DNA of 64,000 bases from assembly GCF_000308515.1 (NCBI RefSeq), contig NZ_BAFV01000003.1, forward strand, positions 62,001-126,000. Direction: 5' to 3'. Below the pieces are notes generated by a model that was not told the origin of the DNA, searched no databases, and was given only the letters and a program-made list of their open reading frames with translations. This stretch comes from Nocardia carnea NBRC 14403 (GTDB taxonomy: Bacteria; Actinomycetota; Actinomycetes; Mycobacteriales; Mycobacteriaceae). How positions within the stretch are numbered: position 1 is the stretch's first letter; every line of letters begins with the position of its first letter. Of this stretch, positions 45,979 to 54,992 are shown piece by piece. A program made the position numbers and the translations under genes.

Positions 45979-46055
45979 GGTCCGTAACTTTAGACAGCTT
46001 GCTATCCTGCGTCAGCGGCTGTTGGCGTTCCGAGAATTCGAGAGGTACCGGGGGA

Positions 46056-47210
46056 GTGACTCGACCACCTTATGAACGTGGACCGGTTCCTCCTGGTAGA
46101 CAGCCGATTCCACCACGCGGGCGACCGCAGTACGGTCCGCCGCCGGTCCGCCCGCAGCAGCCGCCACCGCACGGTATGCGACCGGGATATCCGGCCGCAC
46201 CGGGGTATCCGCCGCCGCGACCCGGTTATCCGCCCCGGCCCGGCCCGCCGCCACAGCGCGGTCCGATACCGGGATACCGGCCGATCGTTGCCCCGCCCAT
46301 GCCACCGCCGGTCCCGCAACGGCCGCTGCGTGGCCGCCCGCCCCGGCCTCGGCGTGGTGGCGGCCGGACGCTGTGGATATTGCTCGCGGTCATCGTTTTC
46401 GTGGTGGCGGCGTTGGTTCGCGGGGCCCTGGATTCGGGTGGGCTGAGCGCGCTCGGGCCGCAGCCCGACCGTGGTTTCGACACGGGTGTGACGGGGCCGT
46501 CCGAAACCGGTACCAATCCACTGCTCATCGATACGGCCGCGACCCTCATCCCTGCCGACTGCCCCTATACCGAGTGGTCGACCGACGAGGAAACGGCCCG
46601 CGCCTTCTTCGGGAGTGCCGAGAAATGCCTGGAGGCGGCCTGGCAGCCTGTACTGGAAGCCGCGGGGTTGCCGTTCGAACCGCCGACCGTCGAGGTATCG
46701 GCCACCACCGAGGGCATATCCACCCCGTGCACCGGCTCGACCAGTAATTTCGCCGCCTTCTACTGTCCGGCCAATCGCACGGTGTATATGCCGATCAGCC
46801 AGCTGCAAACCGACTACTACGGGGACAACTGGGTGGTCTATCTGTCGGTGTTCGCGCACGAGTACGGCCACCATGTCCAGAACCTGTCCGGCATCCTGCT
46901 CGCGGCCAACGGTGAACGTGTCGATGCGGGTGCGCAGAGCCCCGAGGGCTTGGAGCTGTCGCGGCGGGTCGAACTGCAGGCCAACTGTTTCGACGGGATG
47001 TACCTGGTGTCCTCGGCGGACGGCGGTTCGCTGACCGCCGAACAGATGTCGCAGGCGCGCACGGACGCCGACAACCGCGGTGACCAGAGCGGCGATATGC
47101 GCGATCACGGCACGCCGGAGAACGGCGGGCGCTGGTTCGGGCTCGGTGTGGAACACAACCGGACGGCGCAGTGCAACACCTTCACCGCCCCCGATGATGC
47201 GGTGAGCTGA
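46056..47210 (+). CDS. membrane-anchored neutral zinc metallopeptidase (YpfJ-like)
   Basis: This 384-aa protein has a Pro/Arg-rich cytoplasmic tail (residues 1-104), one membrane helix (about 105-125) and an extracytoplasmic zinc metallopeptidase domain. The active-site motif is HEYGHHVQNLSG (HExxH, from about residue 268), and ELQANCFDGMYL provides the downstream Glu ligand. PYTEWSTDEE opens the domain. The natural substrate is unknown for this family. The GTG at 46056 begins VTRPPYERGP, typical of actinobacterial members. It is convergent with the TetR gene. Confidence 0.88.
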   Translation: MTRPPYERGPVPPGRQPIPPRGRPQYGPPPVRPQQPPPHGMRPGYPAAPGYPPPRPGYPPRPGPPPQRGPIPGYRPIVAPPMPPPVPQRPLRGRPPRPRRGGGRTLWILLAVIVFVVAALVRGALDSGGLSALGPQPDRGFDTGVTGPSETGTNPLLIDTAATLIPADCPYTEWSTDEETARAFFGSAEKCLEAAWQPVLEAAGLPFEPPTVEVSATTEGISTPCTGSTSNFAAFYCPANRTVYMPISQLQTDYYGDNWVVYLSVFAHEYGHHVQNLSGILLAANGERVDAGAQSPEGLELSRRVELQANCFDGMYLVSSADGGSLTAEQMSQARTDADNRGDQSGDMRDHGTPENGGRWFGLGVEHNRTAQCNTFTAPDDAVS

Positions 47211-47211
47211 A

Positions 47212-47907
47212 TCAGTCCGCGGCAGGTCCGGTGCCGCGCACCCGGTTCCGTAAGTGCGTGAGCCAGTCCGTCATCTCCGCCGGGCCGGTCTCGGGGCCGA
47301 TCAATTCGGTGACGACATGTCCGGCACAGGCCGCGTCGAGCACCCGGCCGGCCACGGCCATCGGATCCCCCCACGGCAGGAACGGTTTCGCCAGCAGCAG
47401 GGAGGCGATACCGTGCGCGGCGGCCCATAGTTCCAGCACCAGCGGGGTCGGGTCGCCGCGGTCGATCAACCCGGCTGCCATGGCTTCTTCGACTGTGGTC
47501 GCGAAGAAACGGAAGGCGCCACTGGTCAGGACGAGATCCACCGCGCCGTGTGTATGGGTGGGGATGGTGGCCAGCCGGTATTGCTCGGGATGGTCGAGGG
47601 CGAAACGGACATAGGCGAGGCCGAGCCGCCGCAGCCGGAGTGGCGGTGAGTCGGCCGGGTCCACCGCGGACTGCATGGCGGTGTTCAGCGCTTCGAAAAC
47701 CTCGGCCACCGCGGCCTCGATCAGCGCGTCCTTATCGGCAAAATGCCGATAGATCGACGGGGCGCTGACACCCACCATTCCGGCGACCGCGCGGATGGAT
47801 ACGGCCTCGACGCTTCCCGTCCGTTCGAGCAGTTCGCGGGTCGCGGTGATGATCTCCGCCCGTAGGCGGCCACCGGTTCCGCGCGGTGACCGCGGCCGCC
47901 CGGTCAT
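47212..47907 (-). CDS. TetR-family regulator, translationally coupled to MMPL
   Basis: This 231-aa regulator has the DNA-binding region LRAEIITATRELLERTGSVEAVSIRAVAGMVGVSAPSIYRHFADK in its first 60 residues and a helical ligand domain of the TetR_C_33-like type (ALDHPEQYRLATIP...AHGIASLLLAKPFLPW). The ATG lies inside the stop of the MMPL gene (ATGA), so pump and repressor are made from one mRNA. It should bind the 29-bp dyad at 50203-50231 in front of the operon. Confidence 0.92.
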   Translation of the reverse strand: MTGRPRSPRGTGGRLRAEIITATRELLERTGSVEAVSIRAVAGMVGVSAPSIYRHFADKDALIEAAVAEVFEALNTAMQSAVDPADSPPLRLRRLGLAYVRFALDHPEQYRLATIPTHTHGAVDLVLTSGAFRFFATTVEEAMAAGLIDRGDPTPLVLELWAAAHGIASLLLAKPFLPWGDPMAVAGRVLDAACAGHVVTELIGPETGPAEMTDWLTHLRNRVRGTGPAAD

Positions 47908-50180
47908 ACCCGCACCGGTGGTTCGGCGGCGGCCGGCCGCGGTTCGGTTTCCTCGCCCAGCCCGAACCGGTCGTGCAGGCGGGCCAGCGGTTTCGGTGCC
48001 CACCAGTTGAGCGGGCCCATCATCCGCATCAGCGCCGGTACCAGCAGTGCCCGGATGATGGTGGCGTCGGCCAGGACCGTCAACGTCAAACCCAACCCCA
48101 TCAGCTGGATGAACGAGACCTGCGAAGTGACCAGTGCGCCGATCACGATGGCCATCAGCACGGCGGCGGCGGTGAAGATCCGGCCGGTGCGGGCCACCCC
48201 GATCGCGACGGATGCGGTGTTGTCCTCCGCCGCGAATTCGCCGCCGGTGCGGCCGGCGCGCCGGCGCAGCCATTCTTCCCGGATCCGCGACAGCAGGAAT
48301 ACCTCGTAATCCATGGACAGGCCGAAGGCCAGGCAGAACATGAGGATCGGCATGGTCGGCACCAGGTAGCCGACGGCGGTGAAGCCGAGCAGGCCCTCTA
48401 GGTGGCCGTCCTGGAATATCCACACCATGGCGCCGAAAGCCGCTGTCAGCGAAAGGGTGTTCAGTAGTAATGCCTTCAGCGGCAGGATCACGCTGCCGGT
48501 GAACAGGAACAGCACGACGAAGGTCGCCAGGACGATGAGGAGCGCTGCCAGCGGAAGCCGGTCGGCGAGTGCGTCGAGGGAATCCTCGTTCATCGCGGCG
48601 GCGCCGGAGAACAGTGGGGGCGCCGGTGCCGGTACTTCCCTGAGCTCTGTCAGTTGATCGCCCCCGGCTGGGGAGAACGGGTCGAGGGAGGTGTTCACGG
48701 TCAGATAGGTGCCGGTGTCGTTGGCCATCCCCGGCGGGGTGGGCGCGAGCCGGTTACCGGAGACATATACGCCGGCGCTGGACAGCACACCCGTGACATC
48801 GTCGACTTCGGACAACCGGGCCGCGTAGGCGCCGACACCCTGTTCGTCCTGGTAGCCGTTCAGCACGATCGTGGTGTTACCGCCCGGATCGGCCCGCGGG
48901 AATTCGGCGCGCACCTCGTCACCCACCTGCCGGCTGGCGGCGGTCTCCGGGAGGACTCGCTCGTCGGGATAACCGAATTTCACGGACAGGAACGGCGATC
49001 CCAGCGCCAGCAGCAACGCCACGATCACCACGGATACCGAGATCGCGAACCGCATCACCCGGAGGACCAGCCGGTACCAGCCCGTCTGTTCCGGAACCAT
49101 GGCGCCCAGCGGCGCCGGCTCGCGTCCGAACAAACGCAGCAGCGGTGCGCGCAGGTCCAGGGCGTTCACCCGGTGACCCAGCAGTACCAGCGCCGCCGGC
49201 AGCACGATCACCGAGGCCGCCGCCGCGGCCACTACGACCGCCACACCGGAATAGGCGAACGAACGCAGGAAGTACAGGTCGAACACCAGCATCGCCGAAA
49301 GCGACAGTGCCACGGTGAGGGCGGAGAACAGTACGGTGCGGCCCGCGGTTTGCAAGGCGCGCACGGTCGCGGCACGGGGGTCCAGGCCGCCTGCGAGTTC
49401 CTCCCGGAATCGGCTCACGATGAACAGGCTGTAGTCGATCGCCAGGGCCAGGCCGAGTGCGGTGGTGAGGTTCATCGCGTAGATGGACACATCGGTGAAC
49501 AGGGTGAACAGCCGCAGAATCGCCAGGGTGGCGGCGATCGCGAACAAGCCGACCAACAGTGGCAGCGACGCCGCGACCAGGCTGCCGAACACCAGTATCA
49601 GCACGAGCAGGGTCAGCGGTATGGCCGCGGCCTCGGCGACCGCCAGATCGTGGGTGATCTGTTCGTTGACCTCGTGGAAGGTGGCGGCCGCGCCACCCGC
49701 CCGGACGGTGACCCCGTCGGTTGTGCCGGTCACCTGGGCGCTGATCTCACCCGCGGCTTCCTGCATCTGGGTTTCGTCGCCGGCCAGGTGTACGGCGATC
49801 AGTCCGGAATTGCCGTCGGTACTGCGCAGCGCCGAGGCCACCGCGGGAGAGGGTGCGGTCCAGTACGACTGGACGCTGGTGGTGCCGGGATGCGCGCGGA
49901 TCGTATCGACGGCCGCCTGTGCCCGGGCCTGTACGGCGGGTGTATCGACCCCTTCGGGGGAGTCGACCAGCAGGATGTAGTTGGGCGCGGCGCCTTCGAA
50001 ATTCTCCGCGAGCAACTCCGTGGCCTGCGTCGATTCGGCATCGGAGGAGACGAATCCACCCGATTTCAGTCCCGATGCGGCGGTGGCGCCGAAGATACCG
50101 CACAGCAGCGCGACGGCCAGTGCGCCGACGAGTATTCCCCGCGGGTATCTCGTGACGAATTGTGCGATCCGGATCAGCAT
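47904..50180 (-). CDS. MMPL-family RND transporter
   Basis: This 758-aa exporter is the third MMPL in the window. It has twelve helices with two large extracytoplasmic loops. Proton-relay Asp-Tyr pairs are seen in GLALAIDYSLFIVSRF and FGLSMDYEVFLLSRIREEW, with an extra basic loop (RRRAGRTGGEFAAEDN) after the latter. It ends with a GP-LNWWAPKPLARLHDRFGL tail, a different type from the other two pumps, so it probably has different cargo. The ATG at 50180 is preferred over the in-frame TTG two codons upstream because of the GGGGG-rich ribosome site. Confidence 0.93.
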   Translation of the reverse strand: MLIRIAQFVTRYPRGILVGALAVALLCGIFGATAASGLKSGGFVSSDAESTQATELLAENFEGAAPNYILLVDSPEGVDTPAVQARAQAAVDTIRAHPGTTSVQSYWTAPSPAVASALRSTDGNSGLIAVHLAGDETQMQEAAGEISAQVTGTTDGVTVRAGGAAATFHEVNEQITHDLAVAEAAAIPLTLLVLILVFGSLVAASLPLLVGLFAIAATLAILRLFTLFTDVSIYAMNLTTALGLALAIDYSLFIVSRFREELAGGLDPRAATVRALQTAGRTVLFSALTVALSLSAMLVFDLYFLRSFAYSGVAVVVAAAAASVIVLPAALVLLGHRVNALDLRAPLLRLFGREPAPLGAMVPEQTGWYRLVLRVMRFAISVSVVIVALLLALGSPFLSVKFGYPDERVLPETAASRQVGDEVRAEFPRADPGGNTTIVLNGYQDEQGVGAYAARLSEVDDVTGVLSSAGVYVSGNRLAPTPPGMANDTGTYLTVNTSLDPFSPAGGDQLTELREVPAPAPPLFSGAAAMNEDSLDALADRLPLAALLIVLATFVVLFLFTGSVILPLKALLLNTLSLTAAFGAMVWIFQDGHLEGLLGFTAVGYLVPTMPILMFCLAFGLSMDYEVFLLSRIREEWLRRRAGRTGGEFAAEDNTASVAIGVARTGRIFTAAAVLMAIVIGALVTSQVSFIQLMGLGLTLTVLADATIIRALLVPALMRMMGPLNWWAPKPLARLHDRFGLGEETEPRPAAAEPPVRV

Positions 50181-50202
50181 GTGCAAGCCCCCGCCTCGAT
50201 AG

Positions 50203-50231
50203 GTTAGTGGCGTTAGCGTAACGCTGTTAAC
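50203..50231 (-). promoter_or_regulatory. 29-bp dyad, probable TetR operator for MMPL operon
   Basis: GTTA-n3-GCGTTA-n3-TAACGC-n3-TAAC is a fully symmetric 29-bp dyad with 10 matched positions per half, 22 bp before the MMPL start codon. The size and position fit a TetR site that blocks the operon promoter. Confidence 0.8.
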
Positions 50232-50316
50232 TCATCGACGGAAGACCCTTCCATCGATGGAGGTCCGCCGACGGGCCGAGCCCCCACACGTCGTAGTCGC
50301 GACCTACACTCTCCGC

Positions 50317-53300
50317 GTGGCTCTGTACCGGAAGTACCGACCGGCAACGTTCGCTGACGTAGTGGGCCAGGAGCATGTCACGGACCCGCTGTGTACTGCG
50401 CTCGATACCGGGCGGATCAGTCATGCGTACCTGTTCTCCGGTCCGCGTGGTTGCGGGAAGACCTCGTCCGCCCGGATTCTGGCGCGGTCGCTGAACTGCG
50501 TCGAAGGTCCCACCTCGACCCCGTGCGGTACCTGCGCTTCCTGTGTATCCCTCGCTCCGGGCGGTGGCGGGAACCTCGATGTGATCGAACTGGACGCGGC
50601 CAGCCACGGCGGTGTGGACGACACCCGGGAACTGCGCGATCGCGCCTTCTATGCGCCCGCCGAGTCCCGCTACCGGGTGTTCATCGTCGACGAGGCGCAT
50701 ATGGTGACCACCGCCGGCTTCAATGCGCTGCTCAAGATCGTCGAAGAACCGCCCGCGCATCTGATCTTCGTATTCGCCACCACCGAGCCGGAAAAAGTGC
50801 TGCCGACCATTCGGTCGCGCACCCACCACTACCCGTTCCGGCTGCTGCCGCCCGCCACGATGCGCGGACTGCTCGGCGATATCTGCGCCCAGGAGCACGT
50901 ACCGGTGGACGAGGCGGTGTATCCGCTGGTCATCCGAGCCGGCGGCGGTTCCCCGCGAGATAGTTTGAGTGTTCTCGACCAACTGCTCGCGGGCGCCGGT
51001 AGCGACGGCGTCACCTATACGCGCGCCGTCGCGCTGCTGGGGGTGACCGATGTGGCGTTGATCGATGATGCGATCGACGCGCTGTCCGCCGGCGACGGTG
51101 CCGCGCTGTTCCGCACCGTCGACCGGGTGATGGAAGCCGGTCACGACCCGCGCCGTTTCGCGGTGGATCTGCTCGAACGGCTGCGCGACCTGATCCTGAT
51201 GCAGGCCGTACCGGATGCCACCGAGCGCGGTCTCGTGGCCGCCCCCGGCGACCTGCTGGACCGGATGCGCGATCAAGCCGCCCGGCTGGGTCCCGCGACG
51301 CTCACCCGCTGCGCCGAACTCCTGCACGCCGGCCTGGGGGAGATGCGCGGTGCCACCGCGCCGCGGCTGCTGCTCGAGGTCGTGTGTTCCCGCATGCTGC
51401 TCCCCGCGGCCGATACCTCCGATGCCGCAACTCTGCAGCGGCTGGAACAGCTGGAACGGCGGATCGCTTCCGGAGTTGCGGCGGCTCCGGCCGATGCCGC
51501 TGTGGAGCCCGGGCCGGTGTCCGGCGGTGCGCCCGCGGCACCTGCCCACCCGGCCGCGGACCCTTCGCGCCGACGCGGGGCCGAAGCGCTGGCGGCGCTG
51601 CGCGAATCCAAGACTGCGCACACATCCGGCAGTCCCGCCGACGGGACCCTGCCGGGCGCCCACACTGCCGGCCCCGCTCCGCGACCGGCGGAATCGGATC
51701 TTCGGAACGAAACAGCCTCTGCGGCACAGAAGTCGGCCGAGGCAACCGGGACACCCGGAGGTGACTCACATCGCGCGCCTGCGGCCGGCCCGCCCGCGGG
51801 ACCGCCGCAACCGACGGGCGCGGTGCGGCCCGGTATCACCGAACCCGGCAGCTCCGGTCGTCCGCAGGATGCTTCGGAAGCCGGAAACAGGAGCCTTTCG
51901 TCGGCTGAGACCGGCCCGGGAGATCGCGCCGGCGCTCAGGCGGCGCCAGATGATCGGGATCGTCCGGACGTCGGCACCGGTCCGGAAAACCGGCCGGCAC
52001 CTCGGGCATCCGCTGACGAGCGGGATGATCGGACCACCCCGGACGGTGCGGACGGCGGTGCGGGCCTGCATGCGACCATCGGTGATCGGAATCCCGAGGG
52101 AGACCCGCCGGGAGCGCAGGGGTCTGCTGGTGAGCGGGATCATCAGGCGGTCCGAGCTGGGGAGGAAGGTCCTGCGGGAGCATCGGCGGCGACCGGTGAC
52201 AAGGACCGTATGGGCGTCGGCGCCGGAGATCAGCCGGAAACACAGGGGGCCGGTGGTGAGCGGAATCGTCCGACCGTTCGAGCTGGGGAGGAAGGTCGTG
52301 CGGGAGCACCGGCGGCGATCGGTGACGAGGATCGTTCGGGCGTCGGCGCCGGAGATCGACCGGGGACGCAGGGGTCCGGTGGTGAGCGGGATCGCCCGGC
52401 GGCGGGAGCCGGGGAGGAAGGTCGTGCGGAGGCTCGGATAGCGCACGGCAGCCGGGATCGTGCGAGTGCCGATGTAGCCGCGAGCGGTGGCGCGGGTGAT
52501 CGGGAACTCGGGGCGACGGGCGTGGACAGTTCTGCCGGGGATCACGATGGCACCCGTCGGCCCGATGGCGGATCGACCGCACCCGCCGGGCCGGCCGACG
52601 CGGATACCGACGCCGAATTGCTGGCGGCCGTCGAGGCCGCCTGGGCCGACATCAAGGTGAAGGTCCGGGAATTCGGGCCGACCATCGGCGCGATGCTCAC
52701 CTCGGGGGCGTCGGTCGCCGGGGTCGAGCAGGGCGAGATCGTTCTCGCTCACCACGCGGCGCTGGTGCAGCGGTTGTCCCAGCCGCAGCCGATGGGGGCC
52801 GTCCGGTCGGCGGTCGCCGCGGTGCTCGGGCACGAGCATCCGGTGCGCTGGGTGGTGGCCGGTCAGCAGGTTTCGCGCGGTCCCGGCGGCCGGGAGCGGG
52901 GCGGCCGGCGGTCCGGTGATACCGATTCCGGTGATTCCGAAGGGGGGCGTCGAGGCGGTCCGCGCCGGACGTGGACCGGCCGGCCCGGCGCCGGTGACGG
53001 CGAAACCGCCCGCGGGGAATCCGGTACGGAAGCCGCCGGTGCCGCGGGAACCGCGCAGTCCGGTGCCGGTAGCGGGGAGCCGACCCGTGCGCCGGGTGCG
53101 TCCGGCAAACCGGCCCCCCGGTTCTCCCGGCCCAGTCAGGCCCGGAGCGCCGCAGCGACCGGGGACCCCGGTTCGGCGGGCCCTGGTAACTCCGGCGCGG
53201 GCGGTGCCGGGAATCCGTATGACGACATTCCGCCGCCGGACTATCCGGACCTCCCGGACGACCCGGGTCCGGACGATTACGGTTACGGATCCGCTGCCGT

Positions 53301-53442
53301 TCCGGCCTCCACTCCGGAGGAGGAGCAGGAGATGCTTGCCGACGCCGCGCGGCCGGTCGATCCGGGGCAGCGGCGCGATCCGGACGAGGTCGCTCTGGAA
53401 TTGCTGGCGAGTGAGCTGGGCGCCACCCCGTTGAATGGTTGA
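50317..53442 (+). CDS. dnaX: DNA polymerase III subunit gamma/tau
   Basis: DnaX loads the sliding clamp and joins polymerase cores at the replication fork. This 1041-aa form has the AAA+ core: Walker A GPRGCGKT (42-49), a zinc site of Cys 61, 70, 73 and 76, Walker B FIVDEAH (122-128) and sensor 1 FATTEPEK (153-160). A conserved C-terminal tau domain includes LLAAVEAAWADIKVKVREFG. Between residues of about 400 and 760 lies a highly charged low-complexity linker with a 42-residue tandem repeat (see separate repeat), making the protein much longer than usual mycobacterial forms. The GTG start gives the universal VALYRKYRPATF opening. The SRP RNA is about 15 kb away here, whereas the two are close in M. 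tuberculosis. Confidence 0.95.
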   Translation: MALYRKYRPATFADVVGQEHVTDPLCTALDTGRISHAYLFSGPRGCGKTSSARILARSLNCVEGPTSTPCGTCASCVSLAPGGGGNLDVIELDAASHGGVDDTRELRDRAFYAPAESRYRVFIVDEAHMVTTAGFNALLKIVEEPPAHLIFVFATTEPEKVLPTIRSRTHHYPFRLLPPATMRGLLGDICAQEHVPVDEAVYPLVIRAGGGSPRDSLSVLDQLLAGAGSDGVTYTRAVALLGVTDVALIDDAIDALSAGDGAALFRTVDRVMEAGHDPRRFAVDLLERLRDLILMQAVPDATERGLVAAPGDLLDRMRDQAARLGPATLTRCAELLHAGLGEMRGATAPRLLLEVVCSRMLLPAADTSDAATLQRLEQLERRIASGVAAAPADAAVEPGPVSGGAPAAPAHPAADPSRRRGAEALAALRESKTAHTSGSPADGTLPGAHTAGPAPRPAESDLRNETASAAQKSAEATGTPGGDSHRAPAAGPPAGPPQPTGAVRPGITEPGSSGRPQDASEAGNRSLSSAETGPGDRAGAQAAPDDRDRPDVGTGPENRPAPRASADERDDRTTPDGADGGAGLHATIGDRNPEGDPPGAQGSAGERDHQAVRAGEEGPAGASAATGDKDRMGVGAGDQPETQGAGGERNRPTVRAGEEGRAGAPAAIGDEDRSGVGAGDRPGTQGSGGERDRPAAGAGEEGRAEARIAHGSRDRASADVAASGGAGDRELGATGVDSSAGDHDGTRRPDGGSTAPAGPADADTDAELLAAVEAAWADIKVKVREFGPTIGAMLTSGASVAGVEQGEIVLAHHAALVQRLSQPQPMGAVRSAVAAVLGHEHPVRWVVAGQQVSRGPGGRERGGRRSGDTDSGDSEGGRRGGPRRTWTGRPGAGDGETARGESGTEAAGAAGTAQSGAGSGEPTRAPGASGKPAPRFSRPSQARSAAATGDPGSAGPGNSGAGGAGNPYDDIPPPDYPDLPDDPGPDDYGYGSAAVPASTPEEEQEMLADAARPVDPGQRRDPDEVALELLASELGATPLNG
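52117..52476 (+). repeat. 126-bp tandem repeat within dnaX linker
   Basis: Three in-frame units start at 52117, 52243 and 52369 with an exact 126-bp (42-codon) step; the third is degraded after about 70 bp. Each begins CAGGGGKCYGSTGGTGAGCG and encodes QG.xGER..., RAGEEG, then GD.DR..VGAGD. Weaker relics precede unit one. Confidence 0.88.
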
Positions 53443-53742
53443 CAAGCACCGGCTCGACCACGTTAAGTTAACCGGAGTTCGCATCCGGCGGTACTATGGG
53501 CGGGTGGCTGCGGACTTCCGCGAGACAAGGTTCTATGGTGGGCCCTGACGAGCGGGCCGCCGGATACCCGTCCGCTGGTTCGTGCCGTGGTTTGTACAGC
53601 GTATGCCCGCGCGGGTTCTCCGGCCCGCCGGCGCTATGCCAACTGAATACGGACGGTCGGTCGAACGGCCGGTCGGCGAGGTAACTCGCGTCTGCTCCGC
53701 CAGGTGCGGGCGGGCGTATTCCTAGGAAGGAAACACTCCGAT
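53443..53742. other. intergenic region before fadA
   Basis: About 300 bp without a gene that I recognise. It should carry the fadAB promoter. Repeated CGGTCGG-type bases at about 53652-53675 might be a regulator site, but no clear dyad is visible. Confidence 0.45.
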
Positions 53743-54954
53743 ATGACCACAGAGGCCTACATCTACGAGGCCATCCGCACCCCGCGCGGCCGCAACAAGA
53801 AGGGGTCGCTGCATTCGGTCAAGCCGATCGATCTCACCACTGGCCTGGTGCAGGAGCTGCGCAACCGCTTCCCGAACCTGGACGAGGACCGTATCTCGGA
53901 TCTGATCCTCGGTGTCGTCTCCCCGGTCGGTGACCAGGGCTCCGATATCGCCCGCACCACCGTGCTCACCGCCGGCCTGCCCGAAACCGTCGGTGGTTTC
54001 CAGCTCAACCGCTTCTGCGCCTCGGGCCTGGAAGCCGTGAACCTGGGCGCCCAGAAGGTCCGTTCCGGCTTCGACGACCTGGTCATCGCCGGTGGCGTCG
54101 AATCCATGTCGCGCGTGCCGATGGGTTCCGACGGCGGCGCCTGGATGCTCGACCCGGCCACCAACTACGACACCTACGTCGTACCGCAGGGCATCAGCGC
54201 CGACCTGATCGCCAGCATCGAGGGCTTCTCCCGCGATGATGTCGACGCCTACGCGGTGCGTTCGCAGGATCTGGCCGCCAAGGCGACCACCGGCGGCTAC
54301 TTCGCCAAATCCATCGTCCCGGTCAAGGACCTCAACGGCCTGACCGTGCTGGACCGCGACGAGCATATGCGTCCCGGCACCACTGTGGAAGATCTGGCCA
54401 AGCTGAACCCCTCGTTCGCCGGTATCGGTGAAATGGGCGGTTTCGACGCGGTGGCGCTGCAGAAGTACCACTTCGTCGAGAAGATCAACCACGTCCACCA
54501 CGGCGGCAACAGCTCCGGCATCGTCGACGGCGCCGCGCTGGTGCTCATCGGCAGCGAAGAGGCCGGTAAGGCCTCGGGTCTGACCCCGCGCGCCCGCGTC
54601 GTCGCGACCGCCACCAGCGGCGCCGACAGCACCATCATGCTCACCGGGCCCACCCCGGCGGCGAAGAAGGTGCTGGCCAAGGCCGGTCTGACGATGGACG
54701 ATATCGATCTGTTCGAGATCAACGAGGCCTTCGCCTCGGTCGTGCTGAAGTTCCAGAAGGATCTGCAGATCCCGGACGAGAAGCTCAACGTCAACGGCGG
54801 TGCCATCGCCATGGGCCACCCGCTGGGTGCCACCGGTGCCATGATCACCGGCACCATGGTCGACGAACTGGAGCGCCGCAACGCCCGCTACGCCCTGGTC
54901 ACGCTGTGCATCGGCGGCGGCATGGGTGTGGCCACCATCATCGAGCGGGTCTGA
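53743..54954 (+). CDS. fadA: acetyl-CoA C-acyltransferase (thiolase)
   Basis: FadA cleaves 3-ketoacyl-CoA with CoA to acetyl-CoA and a shortened acyl-CoA, the last step of beta-oxidation. The 403-aa protein has the acyl-Cys in [12 protein letters not shown], the catalytic His in [15 protein letters not shown] and the second Cys in LCIGGGMG. The start has a strong AGGAAGGAA ribosome site. Codon use is strikingly biased (AAG, CTG, ATC, GGC), typical of a highly expressed gene. fadB follows after 38 bp, forming the two-subunit trifunctional-type complex. Confidence 0.95.
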   Translation: MTTEAYIYEAIRTPRGRNKKGSLHSVKPIDLTTGLVQELRNRFPNLDEDRISDLILGVVSPVGDQGSDIARTTVLTAGLPETVGGFQLNRFCASGLEAVNLGAQKVRSGFDDLVIAGGVESMSRVPMGSDGGAWMLDPATNYDTYVVPQGISADLIASIEGFSRDDVDAYAVRSQDLAAKATTGGYFAKSIVPVKDLNGLTVLDRDEHMRPGTTVEDLAKLNPSFAGIGEMGGFDAVALQKYHFVEKINHVHHGGNSSGIVDGAALVLIGSEEAGKASGLTPRARVVATATSGADSTIMLTGPTPAAKKVLAKAGLTMDDIDLFEINEAFASVVLKFQKDLQIPDEKLNVNGGAIAMGHPLGATGAMITGTMVDELERRNARYALVTLCIGGGMGVATIIERV

Positions 54955-54992
54955 TCCCACCGGTCACTGATTCAACAAGGAGAGACAGAGCT

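Noticed and set aside
52117..52476. CRISPR-like repeat array
   Set aside because: The repeats are 126 bp, contiguous, without spacers, in frame with dnaX and encode protein sequence.
51766..53484. 572-codon open frame antisense to dnaX
   Set aside because: It lies opposite the repeat-bearing dnaX linker and repeats with it; no start signal or domain.
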